Counted from the stretch's first letter, positions 1 to 8,738 are shown. The stretch is 64,000 bases of DNA from Nocardia puris (GCF_003315035.1 NZ_QNRE01000005.1:124001-188000), one strand, 5' to 3'. Notes: generated by a model not told the origin, from the sequence alone. Numbers and translations are program-made.

Positions 1-106
1 GCGGGTGCTGCGTCGCACCGACGACATTCTCAGCACGGGCATCGCGGTGGTCGTGGGCGTCTTCGTCACGCTCGGACCGCTAGCCTTTCTTCTCAGTACA
101 GGCTGA
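1..106 (+). CDS. C-terminal end of a membrane protein (partial)
   Basis: The frame is open from the window edge to a TGA at 104-106. The last 34 residues begin RVLRRTDDILSTG and continue as a hydrophobic stretch (IAVVVGVFVTLGPLAFLL), so the protein ends in a transmembrane helix with almost no tail. The next gene starts 15 bases downstream, which suggests co-transcription. In the M. tuberculosis block this position holds a conserved transmembrane protein (Rv0497). That assignment rests on position only, because too little of the protein is visible. Confidence 0.6.
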   Translation, partial: RVLRRTDDILSTGIAVVVGVFVTLGPLAFLLSTG

Positions 107-121
107 GCAGGGAGCGGTGCC

Positions 122-1108
122 GTGGGGAACATCGGGCAGGCGGACGACACTCGGATAACCGGGTCGATCGGGGGGATCGAGCCGGAATCCGGGACACGGC
201 ACGAGGACCCGGGCGCGCCACCGGGCCGCATCATCCAGGTGGGGCTGTCCACCGCGTCGGTCTACCCGCAGAACACCGAGGCCGCGTTCCGCTACGCCGC
301 CGAACTCGGTTACGACGGGATCGAGTTGATGGTGTGGGCCGAGCCCGCCAGCCAGAGCATCGCCACCGTGCAGTCCTACGTGCGCAAGTACGACATGCCG
401 GTCCTGGCCGTGCACGCGCCGTGCCTGCTCATCTCGCAGCGGGTGTGGGGCGCCGATCCGATCGCGAAACTCGAGCGCAGCGTGCGCACCGCCGAGGCGC
501 TCGGCGCCGAGACCGTCGTCGTGCATCCGCCGTTCCGCTGGCAGCGGCGCTACGCGGAGGGGTTCGCCGCCCAGGTCGCCGAGCTGGAGGAGCACGGCGA
601 GGTGGTGGTCGCGGTGGAGAACATGTTCCCGATGCGCGCCGACACCCTGTTCGGGCGCGGGACGAAGGCGGCGCAGCGCCTGGAGCGCCGCGGCGGGCCC
701 GGGTGGGGGCTCACGGCGTTCAGCCCGTCCTACGACCCCACCGACACCGGATTCGCGCACTACACCCTCGACCTGTCGCACACCGCCACGGCGGGCGCCG
801 ACCCGCTCGCGCTGGCCAAGCGGATGGGCCCCGGCCTCGCGCACCTGCATCTGGCCGACGGCCGCGGCGCTGCCCACGACGAGCATCTCGTCCCCGGCGA
901 GGGCTCCCAGCCGTGCGTCGAGGTGTGCGCGCAGCTGGTGCGTTCGGGTTTCGCGGGCCACGCCGTCGCCGAGATCAACACCCAGAACGCCCGCACCACC
1001 GCCGACCGCGCCGCCATGCTGCACCGCACCCTCACCTTCGCCCGCGTCCATCTCAACGGCCACGCCCCGGCCCCCCTGCCCGCCGCACCCCGCGTCAACC
1101 CGGCCTGA
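122..1108 (+). CDS. Sugar phosphate isomerase/epimerase family protein (AP endonuclease 2-like TIM barrel)
   Basis: A 328-residue protein starting at GTG with an AGGGAGC ribosome site upstream. After about 35 poorly structured residues it shows the family's TIM-barrel pattern: VGLSTASVYPQN as the first strand, ELGYDGIELMVW, then metal-ligand-type segments VVHPPFRW, AVENMFP, LDLSHTATAG, LHLADGRG and HLVPGEG. The His, Glu and Asp residues in these segments match the divalent-metal site expected for the xylose-isomerase-like fold. The substrate is unknown. It lies upstream of a thioesterase and proC, the same order as Rv0498-Rv0499-proC. Molecular function beyond the fold is not established. Confidence 0.85.
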   Translation: MGNIGQADDTRITGSIGGIEPESGTRHEDPGAPPGRIIQVGLSTASVYPQNTEAAFRYAAELGYDGIELMVWAEPASQSIATVQSYVRKYDMPVLAVHAPCLLISQRVWGADPIAKLERSVRTAEALGAETVVVHPPFRWQRRYAEGFAAQVAELEEHGEVVVAVENMFPMRADTLFGRGTKAAQRLERRGGPGWGLTAFSPSYDPTDTGFAHYTLDLSHTATAGADPLALAKRMGPGLAHLHLADGRGAAHDEHLVPGEGSQPCVEVCAQLVRSGFAGHAVAEINTQNARTTADRAAMLHRTLTFARVHLNGHAPAPLPAAPRVNPA

Positions 1109-1186
1109 GTGCTCCGGGGGCCTGGGAATCGGTACTCCATCCGCGCGGTTGTACGCTGTACGAATCGCACGACAGGAGCCGACCGT

Positions 1187-2056
1187 ATGACGCTGGAGTT
1201 GACCGAATCCACCCTCGCGCCGTTCGCCGCGGTGTGCACGCTGACCGAGACGGCCGCGCCCGCCGACGGCGTGGGCCGCTACGCGGGCGTGATCGACGAC
1301 GTGTGGACCATCGGGACCAAGGTGCACGGCGGCACCATGGTCGCGGCGAGCGCGGCCGCGGCCGCCCGCCTGCTGCGCGCCACCGATCCGGCGCTCGCCG
1401 AGATGGCGCCGATCGCGGCCAGCTCCGATTTCCTCGGCGCGCCCGATCCCGGCGCGGTCGATTACGAGGTGCGGGTGCGCAAGATCGGCCGCCAGATCTG
1501 CCTGGTCGACACCACCCTCGTGCAGGACGGCCGCGACCGCGTGCGCACCGCGTTCACCTTCGGCCACCTCGACGACGGTGAGCCGCTGTACGCGCCCGAG
1601 CACACCGATATGCCCGCCGAACCGCCCGCCGACGCGCTCGGCTACCAGGGCTCGCCGATGGGCGACATCGTGCACGTCGCGCAGGGGGCCGAGCTGTTCC
1701 TGGACAAGTCCTGGGCGCGGTTCCTCGACGGTGCGCAGGGCGAGCCGCGGCTGCGGCTGTGGATGCGCCCGCTGGCCGGCGACCAGGCCGATCCCGAGGT
1801 GTCGGCGCTGTTCGCGATGATGGCCGCCGATATGAGCCCGCCGGTGTCGATGAACCTCGGCCACTTCGGCTGGGCCCCGACCGTCCAGATGACGACGTAT
1901 CTGCGGCGCAGGCCCGCGCCCGGCTGGCTGCGGATCGTCGCGGTGTCCCACGAGGTGGGCGGTCGCCTGTTCGACGAGGACCAACTCGTGCTCGACAGCA
2001 CGGGCGCCATCGTCGCCCAGAGCCGACAGCTGGCACTGCTGCCACAGCGCCGCTGA
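1187..2056 (+). CDS. Acyl-CoA thioesterase-like (double hotdog) protein
   Basis: A 289-residue protein. I chose ATG 1187 because ACAGGAGCC lies 8 bases upstream; an in-frame GTG directly behind the previous stop (1109) would add 26 residues of non-protein-like sequence containing the promoter region. The chain has two halves typical of TesB-like/DUF4442-type double hotdog thioesterases: an N-terminal half with TKVHGGTMVAASAAAAARLL and a C-terminal half with MNLGHFGWAPTVQMTTYLRRRPAPGWL and GGRLFDEDQLVLDSTGAIVA. It probably hydrolyses an acyl-CoA, with unknown specificity. It sits between the isomerase-like gene and proC, as Rv0499 does. Confidence 0.8.
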   Translation: MTLELTESTLAPFAAVCTLTETAAPADGVGRYAGVIDDVWTIGTKVHGGTMVAASAAAAARLLRATDPALAEMAPIAASSDFLGAPDPGAVDYEVRVRKIGRQICLVDTTLVQDGRDRVRTAFTFGHLDDGEPLYAPEHTDMPAEPPADALGYQGSPMGDIVHVAQGAELFLDKSWARFLDGAQGEPRLRLWMRPLAGDQADPEVSALFAMMAADMSPPVSMNLGHFGWAPTVQMTTYLRRRPAPGWLRIVAVSHEVGGRLFDEDQLVLDSTGAIVAQSRQLALLPQRR

Positions 2057-2078
2057 CGCGCGTCTAGCCTTATCCACC

Positions 2079-2900
2079 ATGACGAGAATCGCGGTGATCG
2101 GTGGTGGACGGATCGGGGAGGCGTTGGTCGCCGGACTGCTCGAGTCCGGGCGGGCGAACAAGGATCTGGTCGTCGTCGAGCCGCACGCCGACCGCGCCGA
2201 GGTGCTGGCGGGTCGGTTCGGTGTCCGGGTCACCCCCGACGCCGCCGACGCGGCCGTGGGCGCCGACCTGCTGGTGATCGCGGTGAAGCCCGGCGACGTC
2301 GATTCCGTGCTCACCGAGCTGGGCAAGGCCGATCTGGACGGCGGCGATCGCGAGCAGGTACTGGTCTCGCTGGCCGCCGGTGTGCCGACGGCCCGGCTGG
2401 AGGCCAAGCTGCCCGCCGGTTTCCCGGTGGTGCGCGTGATGCCGAACACCCCGATGCTGGTGGGCCAGGGCATGAGCGTGCTCGCGCCGGGCCGCTACGC
2501 GCGCGCCGAGCAGCTGGAGCTGGTGACCGACATGCTGTCGGCCGTCGGCAAGGTCGTCACGGTGGCGGAATCGCAGATGGACGCCGTCACCGCGGTGTCC
2601 GGCTCCGGTCCCGCCTATTTCTTCCTGGTGGTCGAGGCCATGGTCGACGCGGGCGTCGGGCTGGGCTTGTCCAGGGACGTGTCGACCGAGCTCGTGGTGC
2701 AGACCATGATCGGCTCGGCGGCCCTGCTGGACGAGTCGGGACAGAGCGCGGTCGACCTGCGCGCGGCCGTCACCTCGCCGGCCGGCACCACCGCCGCCGC
2801 GCTGCGCGAACTGGAGCGCGGCGGGGTGCGCTCGGCGTTCCTCGAGGCGCTGCACGCGGCCAAGCGGCGTTCGGCCGAACAGGGCGCCAGCGCCGAATAG
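2079..2900 (+). CDS. proC: Pyrroline-5-carboxylate reductase
   Basis: A 273-residue protein that catalyses the last step of proline synthesis, NAD(P)H-dependent reduction of 1-pyrroline-5-carboxylate to proline in the cytosol. The N-terminal Rossmann motif is IAVIGGGRIGEALVAGLL (glycines at 8, 10 and 13). VRVMPNTPMLVGQGMS is the typical middle segment, and the dimerisation domain carries AVSGSGPAYFFLVVEAMVDAG and the C-terminal signature SPAGTTAAALRELERGGVR. Length is normal for the family. It starts 22 bases after the thioesterase stop. Confidence 0.97.
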   Translation: MTRIAVIGGGRIGEALVAGLLESGRANKDLVVVEPHADRAEVLAGRFGVRVTPDAADAAVGADLLVIAVKPGDVDSVLTELGKADLDGGDREQVLVSLAAGVPTARLEAKLPAGFPVVRVMPNTPMLVGQGMSVLAPGRYARAEQLELVTDMLSAVGKVVTVAESQMDAVTAVSGSGPAYFFLVVEAMVDAGVGLGLSRDVSTELVVQTMIGSAALLDESGQSAVDLRAAVTSPAGTTAAALRELERGGVRSAFLEALHAAKRRSAEQGASAE

Positions 2901-3076
2901 ACCGGTCGGTTGGAATAAACCTCCGGTTCGCGTCCGGGCCACCGCCGCGTAAGCGCTGATTTCTCACACACGTCGCAGTAATCCCACTGGCCCCGCTAAG
3001 CTTCAAGGAGCACGTGCGTGTCTGTTCCGCCGGTGGGGAAGCCGGCGGCGCGGACGTGCCGGAGGTCAATGGTGCA

Positions 3077-3385
3077 ATGATGTCTTCCAACAAGATGTCT
3101 GCGAACAGCTCGGGGACGTCACCAGGTGCGTCCGGCCCCTCCGCGGGCCGTGCCGGACCGCGCGCGCAAGGTGGTTCCGGTTCGCCGGGGCAGAACGTGC
3201 TCGGTGGCGGCACCCAGTTTCTCACCGTCGCCGAAGTGGCGAATCTGATGCGAGTCTCCAAGATGACGGTCTACCGTCTCGTGCACTCGGGCGAACTGCC
3301 CGCGGTGCGCGTCGGGCGGTCGTTCCGCGTGCACGCCAAGGCGGTGCACGACTATCTGGAGACTTCGTACTTCGACGCGGGGTGA
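3077..3385 (+). CDS. Excisionase/MerR-type helix-turn-helix DNA-binding protein
   Basis: A 102-residue protein. I prefer ATG 3077 (or the adjacent ATG 3080), preceded by CGGAGG, over the GTG at 3014. The first 50 residues are Ser/Gly/Pro-rich and probably disordered. The C-terminal half is one winged-helix domain: FLTVAEVANLMRVSKMTVYR is the helix-turn-helix, followed by a wing with GELPAVRVGRSFRVHAKAV. This matches the short DNA-binding proteins between proC and the bS22 gene in mycobacteria (Rv0500A) and streptomycetes. It probably binds DNA as a small regulator; its targets are unknown. Confidence 0.88.
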   Translation: MMSSNKMSANSSGTSPGASGPSAGRAGPRAQGGSGSPGQNVLGGGTQFLTVAEVANLMRVSKMTVYRLVHSGELPAVRVGRSFRVHAKAVHDYLETSYFDAG

Positions 3386-3623
3386 GGTAGCGGTAGTTCC
3401 GGACGGGACGTCCCTGTCGCTGCGGGCGGCCCGGGCCTCGGCATGGCTCCAGGGGCCTGGATCGAGGGCGCCGCGCCTACCGGTAGGATGGTCCTCCGGT
3501 TCGTGTTCGCCTGCCTGCGGCGCCAGTTCGTGGTGTCCGGTGGCCGCGGGCGGCGCGGGCGCCGTAAACAGCTAGGCGTACGCGATGCGTGCGCGCCGAG
3601 TAGAGAGAACGCGAGGACACCCT

Positions 3624-3725
3624 ATGGGTTCTGTGATCAAGAAGCGTCGCAAGCGCATGTCGAAGAAGAAGCACCGCAAGCTGCTTCGCCGCACGCGTGT
3701 GCAGCGGCGCAAACTCGGCAAGTGA
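3624..3725 (+). CDS. 33-residue ribosomal protein bS22 (AURKAIP1/COX24 domain)
   Basis: ATG at 3624 with GAGGA 6 bases upstream encodes 33 residues, 19 of them Lys or Arg ([20 protein letters not shown], then [13 protein letters not shown]). This is the AURKAIP1/COX24-type peptide found in most actinobacteria and identified in mycobacterial ribosome structures as small-subunit protein bS22. It binds rRNA near the decoding region of the 30S subunit. The gene is a single-gene unit closed by a strong terminator 20 bases downstream. It is easily missed because of its length. Confidence 0.92.
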
Positions 3726-3747
3726 GTCGCCGCGCCGCGAGGCGCTC

Positions 3748-3787
3748 AGCGAGGCCCGTCACCGTCCGGTGGCGGGCCTCGCTTTTT
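3748..3787 (+). terminator. Intrinsic terminator after the bS22 gene
   Basis: A 16-bp stem (3748-3763 with 3768-3783, one G:T pair) around a 4-base loop, followed by four further T residues. It has the form of a canonical rho-independent terminator and isolates the bS22 gene from the epimerase gene. Confidence 0.9.
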
Positions 3788-3923
3788 GAAACAGTTCAGT
3801 TTGAAAATTAAACGTGTATCCGGTGACTGAAGTCATCGTTAGATCCTGGTTAATACTCTCGGCGACTCAGACGGCAGCGGCTACCCTGGGAACCGCGAAT
3901 AAAGTCAATCGGGGGCCTGGCAG

Positions 3924-5015
3924 GTGGGAACCGGTGCAGCGGTGGGTTCTGAACTGAGAGACGGACACTCTCCCAAGGTGGTGATGGTGACCGGCGCGAG
4001 TCGTTTCTTCGGCGGCAGTGTGGTGGCCAAACTGGCCGCCGACCCGTCCGTCGAGCGCATCATCGCCGTCGATACCATGACCCCGGGCCGAGATCTGCAA
4101 CGGCGCATGGGCCGCGCCGAATTCGTCCGCGCTGATATCCGTAACCCGTTGATACGCAAAGTTATCGGCGGCAACGAGGTCGACACCGTCGTGCACTCCG
4201 CGGTGCTGTCGCGGCCTCCGGCCGGCGGCGGCCGCGCGGTCATGAAGGACCTCAACGTGCTCGGCGCCATGCAGTTGCTCGCCGTCTGCCAGAAGTCCCC
4301 GTCGGTGCGCCGGGTTGTGGTGCGCTCCACCTCCGCCGTGTACGGGTGCAGCGCCAAGGATCCGGCGAAGTTCACCGAGGAGATGAGCGCTCGCACGCCG
4401 CCGCGCGGCTGGTTCGCGCGCGACATGATCGAGGTCGAGGGCTTCGTGCGCGGCCTGGCCCGCCGCCGTCCCGACGTGGCCGCCTCGATCCTGCGCTTGG
4501 CGCCGATAGTCGGTCCGCGCCTGGCCCGGCGCGGAGTACAGTATCTTCGTTCGCCCGTGACGCCCACTGTGTTCGGCCGGGACGCGCGGATGCAACTGTT
4601 GCACGAAGAGGACGCGGTGGCCGCCCTCGCGCACGCGGCGCGGACGGCCCCCGGTGGTACCTACAACATCGCGGGTGACGGGGCGCTGGCGCTCTCGCAG
4701 GCGGTGCGCCGAGCCGGGCGCCTCGAACTGCCGGTGCCGTTCCTGTTCTTCCGCACGGCAGGGCGCGCGCTGATGGGTCCGGTGATGCGGGAATTCACCG
4801 GCGAACAGCTCGACTATTTTCATTTCGGTTGTGGTCTGGACACGACGCGGATGCGCACCGAACTCGGATTCGAACCGCGTTGGACAACGGTCCAGGCTTT
4901 CGACGATTTCATCGGGGGCGCAGCGTTGCGGCCCGTCTTCGATCCGGCGTGGATCGATGCCGCAGAAAAGAAACTGCTCGGCCTGCTCGGGGCCGGTACG
5001 GGAGCACATTCATGA
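3924..5015 (+). CDS. NAD-dependent epimerase/dehydratase (extended SDR, GalE2-like)
   Basis: A 363-residue protein starting at GTG 3924, with a possible -10 TACCCT at 3882. It has the SDR nucleotide motif in the form VMVTGASRFFGGSVVAKL (TGxxxxxG, residues about 22-30), a VVHSAVLSRPPAGG segment, and STSAVYG where extended SDRs carry catalytic Ser. The expected YxxxK is not clear: the later segment reads WFARDMIEVEG, so Tyr is replaced and catalysis may be altered. It is translationally coupled (ATGA overlap) to the acyltransferase, as galE2-Rv0502 are. A role in envelope sugar or lipid metabolism is inferred from this pairing only. Confidence 0.82.
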   Translation: MGTGAAVGSELRDGHSPKVVMVTGASRFFGGSVVAKLAADPSVERIIAVDTMTPGRDLQRRMGRAEFVRADIRNPLIRKVIGGNEVDTVVHSAVLSRPPAGGGRAVMKDLNVLGAMQLLAVCQKSPSVRRVVVRSTSAVYGCSAKDPAKFTEEMSARTPPRGWFARDMIEVEGFVRGLARRRPDVAASILRLAPIVGPRLARRGVQYLRSPVTPTVFGRDARMQLLHEEDAVAALAHAARTAPGGTYNIAGDGALALSQAVRRAGRLELPVPFLFFRTAGRALMGPVMREFTGEQLDYFHFGCGLDTTRMRTELGFEPRWTTVQAFDDFIGGAALRPVFDPAWIDAAEKKLLGLLGAGTGAHS

Positions 5016-6037
5016 ACGACGTGGCGAAAGTCATCCCACTGCATGATCCGAACACCGAGTTCAAGCCGCGGGCGAATGTCCGCCGCTGGCCCGAGTCCGC
5101 GCCGGGGACGGCGCCGAGCCGGGTCACGTCGCTGACCGATCGACTGGCGGCGGCCGTTCCGCAGTCACCGCAGTCGCTGGGCGAGCTCGTCCGGGGCGGT
5201 ATCGGCAAGCAGATCAGCCGCACCGCCGAATTCGCGCGCCGCCGGATCACCGGCGACTACCAGGTCGACGAGTTCGGTCTCGACGAGCACCTGCTCGAAT
5301 CCCTCATTCTGCCCGCGCTGCGGCCGCTCTCGGATCTGTGGTTCCGGGTGGAGGTCAGCGGCGTGGAGAACATCCCCGAGGTGGGCGGCGCGCTGATCGT
5401 CGCCAACCACGCGGGCACCGTCCCGATCGACGGGCTGATGCTGCAGCTCGCCGTGCACGACCAGCACCCAAAACAGCGCGCGCTGCGGCTGCTCGCCGCC
5501 GACCTCATCTTCGAACTGCCCTTGCTCGGCGTGCTGGCCCGCAAGGCGGGTCACACCCTGGCCTGCCGCGAGGACGCCGAACGCCTGCTGCGTTCCGGTG
5601 AACTCACCGGTGTCTTCCCCGAGGGCTTCAAGGGCGTCGGCAAGCACTACTCCGACCGCTACAAGCTGCAGCGCTTCGGCCGCGGCGGTTTCGTGGCCGC
5701 CGCCGTGCGCACCGGCGTGCCGATCATCCCGTGCTCGATCGTGGGCTCGGAGGAGATCTACCCGAAGCTGGCCGACCTCAAGCCGCTGGCCCGCCTGCTC
5801 GGCCTGCCGTACTTCCCGGTGACGCCCACGTTCCCGCACCTGGGCCCGCTCGGCGCCGTCCCGCTGCCCTCCAAGTGGTACATCGAATTCGGCACCCCCA
5901 TCCCCACCACGGCCTACGAGCCGGAGGCCGCCGACGACCCGATGACCATGTTCGAGGTCACCGACCAGGTGCGCGAAACCATCCAGCAGACGCTCTACAA
6001 ACTGCTGACCAAACGCCGCAACCCGTTCACGGGCTGA
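5012..6037 (+). CDS. PlsC-family lysophospholipid acyltransferase-like protein
   Basis: A 341-residue protein whose ATG overlaps the stop of the epimerase gene. After an unstructured N-terminus of about 100 residues it carries PlsC-type blocks: VANHAGTVPIDGLM (the H-x4-D catalytic pair), AGHTLACREDAERLL, and GVFPEGFKGVG (the FPEG acyl-acceptor loop), then VPIIPCSIVGSEEIYP. These predict transfer of an acyl chain from acyl-CoA or acyl-ACP to a glycerol-type acceptor at the inner membrane face. No clear transmembrane helix is visible, so membrane association is probably peripheral. It corresponds to Rv0502. Confidence 0.9.
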   Translation: MNDVAKVIPLHDPNTEFKPRANVRRWPESAPGTAPSRVTSLTDRLAAAVPQSPQSLGELVRGGIGKQISRTAEFARRRITGDYQVDEFGLDEHLLESLILPALRPLSDLWFRVEVSGVENIPEVGGALIVANHAGTVPIDGLMLQLAVHDQHPKQRALRLLAADLIFELPLLGVLARKAGHTLACREDAERLLRSGELTGVFPEGFKGVGKHYSDRYKLQRFGRGGFVAAAVRTGVPIIPCSIVGSEEIYPKLADLKPLARLLGLPYFPVTPTFPHLGPLGAVPLPSKWYIEFGTPIPTTAYEPEAADDPMTMFEVTDQVRETIQQTLYKLLTKRRNPFTG

Positions 6038-6041
6038 GTTT

Positions 6042-6110
6042 TTGGCGCGCCGGGGGCCGCGAACGGTCGGTCGTCGGGCTCCCTCCCCGGGGCGGCTGGG
6101 GTAGTGCGGA
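6042..6110 (+). repeat. Dispersed repeat family 1, copy A
   Basis: The core 6055-6110 begins GGCCGCGAACGGTCGGTCG and continues through TCGGGCTCCCTCCCC. Its first 35 bases are identical to the minus-strand copy at 40471-40526, and it is highly similar to 53738-53794; a truncated copy lies at 53321-53348. It lies between the convergent stops of the acyltransferase gene and the HAD phosphatase gene. The CCCTCCCC segment can pair with downstream G-rich sequence in the other copies, so it may work as a hairpin. Confidence 0.8.
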
Positions 6111-6158
6111 TCTCGCGGTGTCTGTTGAGGGTTGGCGCCGAGCGGTGCAGGCGCGGCC

Positions 6159-7181
6159 CTAATGCTCGCGCTTGCGGGTGATGGCGGCTGCGACCGCCCC
6201 GCCCGCCGCGCCCAGGGCCAGCGCCGTCGGGACGCCGATCTTGGCGGCCTTGCGGCCGGTGCGGAAATCGCGGATCTCCCAGCCGCGGTTCTTGGCCACC
6301 TCGCGCAGGTCGGAGTCGGGGTTGATGGCGACGGCGGTGCCCACCAGCGAGAGCATCGGGACGTCGTTGTGGCTGTCGGAGTACGCGGTACAGCGCCTCA
6401 GGTTCAGGCCCTCGCGCACGGCCAGGGTGCGCACCGCGTGCGCCTTGCCGAGGCCGTGCAGGATGTCGCCGACCAGCCGTCCGGTGAACTTGCCGTCCAC
6501 GCTCTCGGCGACCGTGCCCAGCGCGCCCGTGAGGCCGAGGCGTTTGGCGATGACCTGGGCCAGCTCCACCGGCGTCGCCGTGACCAGCCACACCTGCTGG
6601 CCGGCGTCCAGGTGCATCTGCGCCAGCGCGCGCGTGCCCGGCCAGATCTTGTCGGCGATGATCTCGTCGTAGATCTCCTCGCCGAGCGCGGCCAGCTCGG
6701 CCGTGGGGCGGCCCGCGATGAACGACAGCGCCTTCTCCTTGCCGGAGGCCATATCGCTGCTGTTCTCCTTGCCGGTGACGCGGAACTTCACCTGCTTCCA
6801 CGCCACGTCGACCAGGTCGCTGGTCTTGAAGTATTTGCGCGCCGCCAGGCCGCGCGCGAAATGCACGATGGACGCGCCCTGCACCATCGTGTTGTCCACG
6901 TCGAAGAACGCCGCCGCCGTCAGGTCGCGCGGCACCTCGTGACCGGTGTCGGCGGCCTCGGCCAGCTCGGATTCGTGCAGCGAGAGCGCGGCGTCGGCGC
7001 TGGCCTCACCGGCCAGGTTGGCGCGCACCTCTTCCTCGCTGGGGCCGAACGGGCTGCGCGAGATGCGCGCCAGCTGATCCTGCAACCCCTGGCCGAGCGA
7101 ACTCGAACTCCATCGCGCCGGGAACTCGCCGAACCGGCCCGCGATGAATCCGGCCCTCTCCACCCTCGATCGTTCCGGCAC
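6159..7181 (-). CDS. HAD-superfamily hydrolase, SerB1-like phosphatase
   Basis: A 340-residue protein. I chose GTG 7181 because GGAGG lies 5 bases upstream; starting further upstream would run into the glutaredoxin gene's promoter and coding region. HAD motifs are clear: motif [10 protein letters not shown] with the nucleophile Asp, motif [10 protein letters not shown], and motif [39 protein letters not shown] resembles the HAD-IB cap region of SerB-like phosphatases. The last 25 residues are hydrophobic ([18 protein letters not shown]), a possible membrane anchor. It is homologous in position to serB1 (Rv0505c). Phosphoserine phosphatase activity is not proven for this subgroup; another phosphomonoester is equally possible. 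Confidence 0.85.
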   Translation of the reverse strand: MPERSRVERAGFIAGRFGEFPARWSSSSLGQGLQDQLARISRSPFGPSEEEVRANLAGEASADAALSLHESELAEAADTGHEVPRDLTAAAFFDVDNTMVQGASIVHFARGLAARKYFKTSDLVDVAWKQVKFRVTGKENSSDMASGKEKALSFIAGRPTAELAALGEEIYDEIIADKIWPGTRALAQMHLDAGQQVWLVTATPVELAQVIAKRLGLTGALGTVAESVDGKFTGRLVGDILHGLGKAHAVRTLAVREGLNLRRCTAYSDSHNDVPMLSLVGTAVAINPDSDLREVAKNRGWEIRDFRTGRKAAKIGVPTALALGAAGGAVAAAITRKREH

Positions 7182-7293
7182 CAGTACCTCCGCCCGTTCG
7201 CGCGAACCACGTCCACAGTAACCGGATTCACCGACAGTCACGCCGAGACGGCGCGCACCGGTGACGGTGTGGCGAGGGGATTTAATAGCAGGC

Positions 7294-7575
7294 ATGACCA
7301 ATCCCACAGCGCCCGCCACGCCGGAAGTGACTTTGCTGACTCGCGCCGGTTGCGGGTTGTGCACCACCGCGCTGGCGCGGCTGCGGGCGGTCTGCGTCGA
7401 ATTCGGCGTCGAACCGGGTGTGGTGGACGTGGACGAGGCCGCGAAAACCGACCCTGGCCTGCGCGCGGAGTACGGCGACCGGCTGCCGGTGGTGCTGCTG
7501 GACGGGCGCGAGCACAGCTACTTCGACGTCGACGAACCGCGCTTGCGCGCCGATCTGAGCCGCCGCCCGGCCTGA
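7294..7575 (+). CDS. Glutaredoxin-like protein (CxxC)
   Basis: A 93-residue thioredoxin-fold protein starting at ATG 7294, divergent from the phosphatase gene. [20 protein letters not shown] carries the redox pair Cys-Gly-Leu-Cys, and [20 protein letters not shown] is the cis-Pro region with the substrate loop. The family (Rv0508-like, DUF836/glutaredoxin 2-type) reduces disulfides in the cytosol. Its position just ahead of rex and hemA recurs in related genomes. Confidence 0.9.
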   Translation: MTNPTAPATPEVTLLTRAGCGLCTTALARLRAVCVEFGVEPGVVDVDEAAKTDPGLRAEYGDRLPVVLLDGREHSYFDVDEPRLRADLSRRPA

Positions 7576-7636
7576 TCGGCGCGCGATTTCCCCGCCGCGC
7601 TGGTCGCGGCGGAAAATGAGGCCAATTTCACCGACT

Positions 7637-7654
7637 TTGTGCAGGGCTTCACAA
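7637..7654 (+). promoter_or_regulatory. Rex operator (ROP) in front of rex-hemACD
   Basis: The 18-bp imperfect palindrome TTGTGCAGGGCTTCACAA has symmetric outer halves TTGTG/CACAA. It matches the Rex operator known from Streptomyces (TGTGAACnnnTTCACA) at 13 of 13 fixed positions apart from the left AAC, which reads CAG. It lies 160 bases before the rex start, so it probably mediates NADH-responsive autoregulation of rex and the downstream heme genes. I see no second copy in the window. Confidence 0.75.
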
Positions 7655-7813
7655 GCAGTTACGGTGGTGGCACGCGACCCGCGGGCCGAGGCCACGCCAA
7701 GTCGCACGCGAAATCCGATACATCGACCGTGGCACCGGTCCGCCGCCCGGGCTGGAGGTCGAGCGAACGAACCGGTCCGCGCTCACTGGGGACCGCAACG
7801 AGGAGCCGACGAC

Positions 7814-8665
7814 GTGACAGAGCAGCATGAGGCGCCGGGCGGCGTCTCCGGCAGGGCTCTGCGACCGGGCGACGGGCCCGACGGCGTCGGCGCGCGCTCC
7901 CTGCAGAAGGACATTCCCCAGGCCACCGTCACGCGGCTGGCGACCTACCTCCGGGTGCTCGCCACGCTCGCCGAGGACGGTGTGCTCATCGTATCGAGTG
8001 AGGAACTCGCTGTCGCGGCGGGTGTCAATTCGGCCAAGCTGCGCAAGGATCTGTCGTTCCTCGGCCCCAACGGCGTCCGGGGTGTCGGCTATGACGTGGC
8101 CAAGTTGCGGACCAGGATCGAGGATGTGCTCGGACTGTCCGGTGGGCATCGCGTGGTGCTGGTCGGCGCCGGGAACCTGGGCCGTGCCCTGGTCGGCTAC
8201 GGCGGGTTCCGGCGCCGCGGTTTCACGGTCGTCGGCGTCTTCGATGCCGACCCCGCGGTGATCGGCGCGCCGCTGGCCGGGCTCACCGTGCGCGACGCCG
8301 CGGGCCTGCGCGCCGCCGTCGCCGAACTCGAGCCCACCATCGCGGTCATCGCGGTGCCCGACGAGGCGGCCCAGGACGTGTGCGACCAGCTGGTCGCCGC
8401 CGGGCTGCAGTCGATCCTGAGTTTCGCCGCGTGCGGGCTGATCGCGCCCGACACGGTGGAGGTCCGCCGGGTGGACCTGGCGGTGGAGATGCAGATGCTC
8501 TCGTTCGAGCGGACCCGCAACGCCGAACCCGAGCCGCTGCCCGAGGTCGCGCACGTGGGGTCGGGCCGGATCGCCCGCCGCGCACCGGCGCACCCCGCCC
8601 TCAAGCATTCGACCTCGCATTCGGCAACGGAGCCAAAAGGCAAGGGATCGGTGGTTACGCCATGA
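7814..8665 (+). CDS. rex: Redox-sensing transcriptional repressor Rex
   Basis: A 283-residue protein starting at GTG 7814, with AGGAG 8 bases upstream. The N-terminal winged helix contains IPQATVTRLATYLRVLATL, the recognition part SSEELAVAAGVNSAKLRKDLSFLG and the GVRGVGYDV segment that is almost invariant in Rex. A Rossmann domain follows with VVLVGAGNLGRALVGYGGF for NAD(H). Rex represses respiratory and fermentative genes and leaves DNA when NADH rises. The last 50 residues are a disordered tail. The gene heads a rex-hemA-hemC-hemD unit like that of Streptomyces; M. tuberculosis, as I recall, has no rex here. Confidence 0.96.
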   Translation: MTEQHEAPGGVSGRALRPGDGPDGVGARSLQKDIPQATVTRLATYLRVLATLAEDGVLIVSSEELAVAAGVNSAKLRKDLSFLGPNGVRGVGYDVAKLRTRIEDVLGLSGGHRVVLVGAGNLGRALVGYGGFRRRGFTVVGVFDADPAVIGAPLAGLTVRDAAGLRAAVAELEPTIAVIAVPDEAAQDVCDQLVAAGLQSILSFAACGLIAPDTVEVRRVDLAVEMQMLSFERTRNAEPEPLPEVAHVGSGRIARRAPAHPALKHSTSHSATEPKGKGSVVTP

Positions 8666-8690
8666 GCGAACGCAGTGAGCGAATCATGTG
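8662..8690 (+). repeat. Dispersed repeat family 2, copy 1 (between rex and hemA)
   Basis: The segment reads TGAGCGAACGCAGTGAGCGA followed by ATCATG. A second copy with about 5 mismatches lies on the minus strand at 37261-37287. The repeat overlaps the rex stop codon and fills most of the 73-base rex-hemA gap. The following bases (8710-8736, GAGCGTCAGCGAGGCGCAGG) look like a related half-unit and end right at the hemA start. Confidence 0.65.
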
Positions 8691-8738
8691 CCAGCGTGCA
8701 ACGCGCATGCCGGAGCCGAGCGTCAGCGAGGCGCAGGC

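Noticed and set aside
80..2473. Long minus-strand frame (797 residues) opposite the isomerase, thioesterase and proC genes
   Set aside because: It is antisense to well-supported genes, Arg/His/Gly-rich, and has no domain; typical of high-GC DNA.
7616..7813. Upstream in-frame extension of rex
   Set aside because: It would translate across the Rex operator and lacks conserved sequence; GTG 7814 has a good ribosome site.
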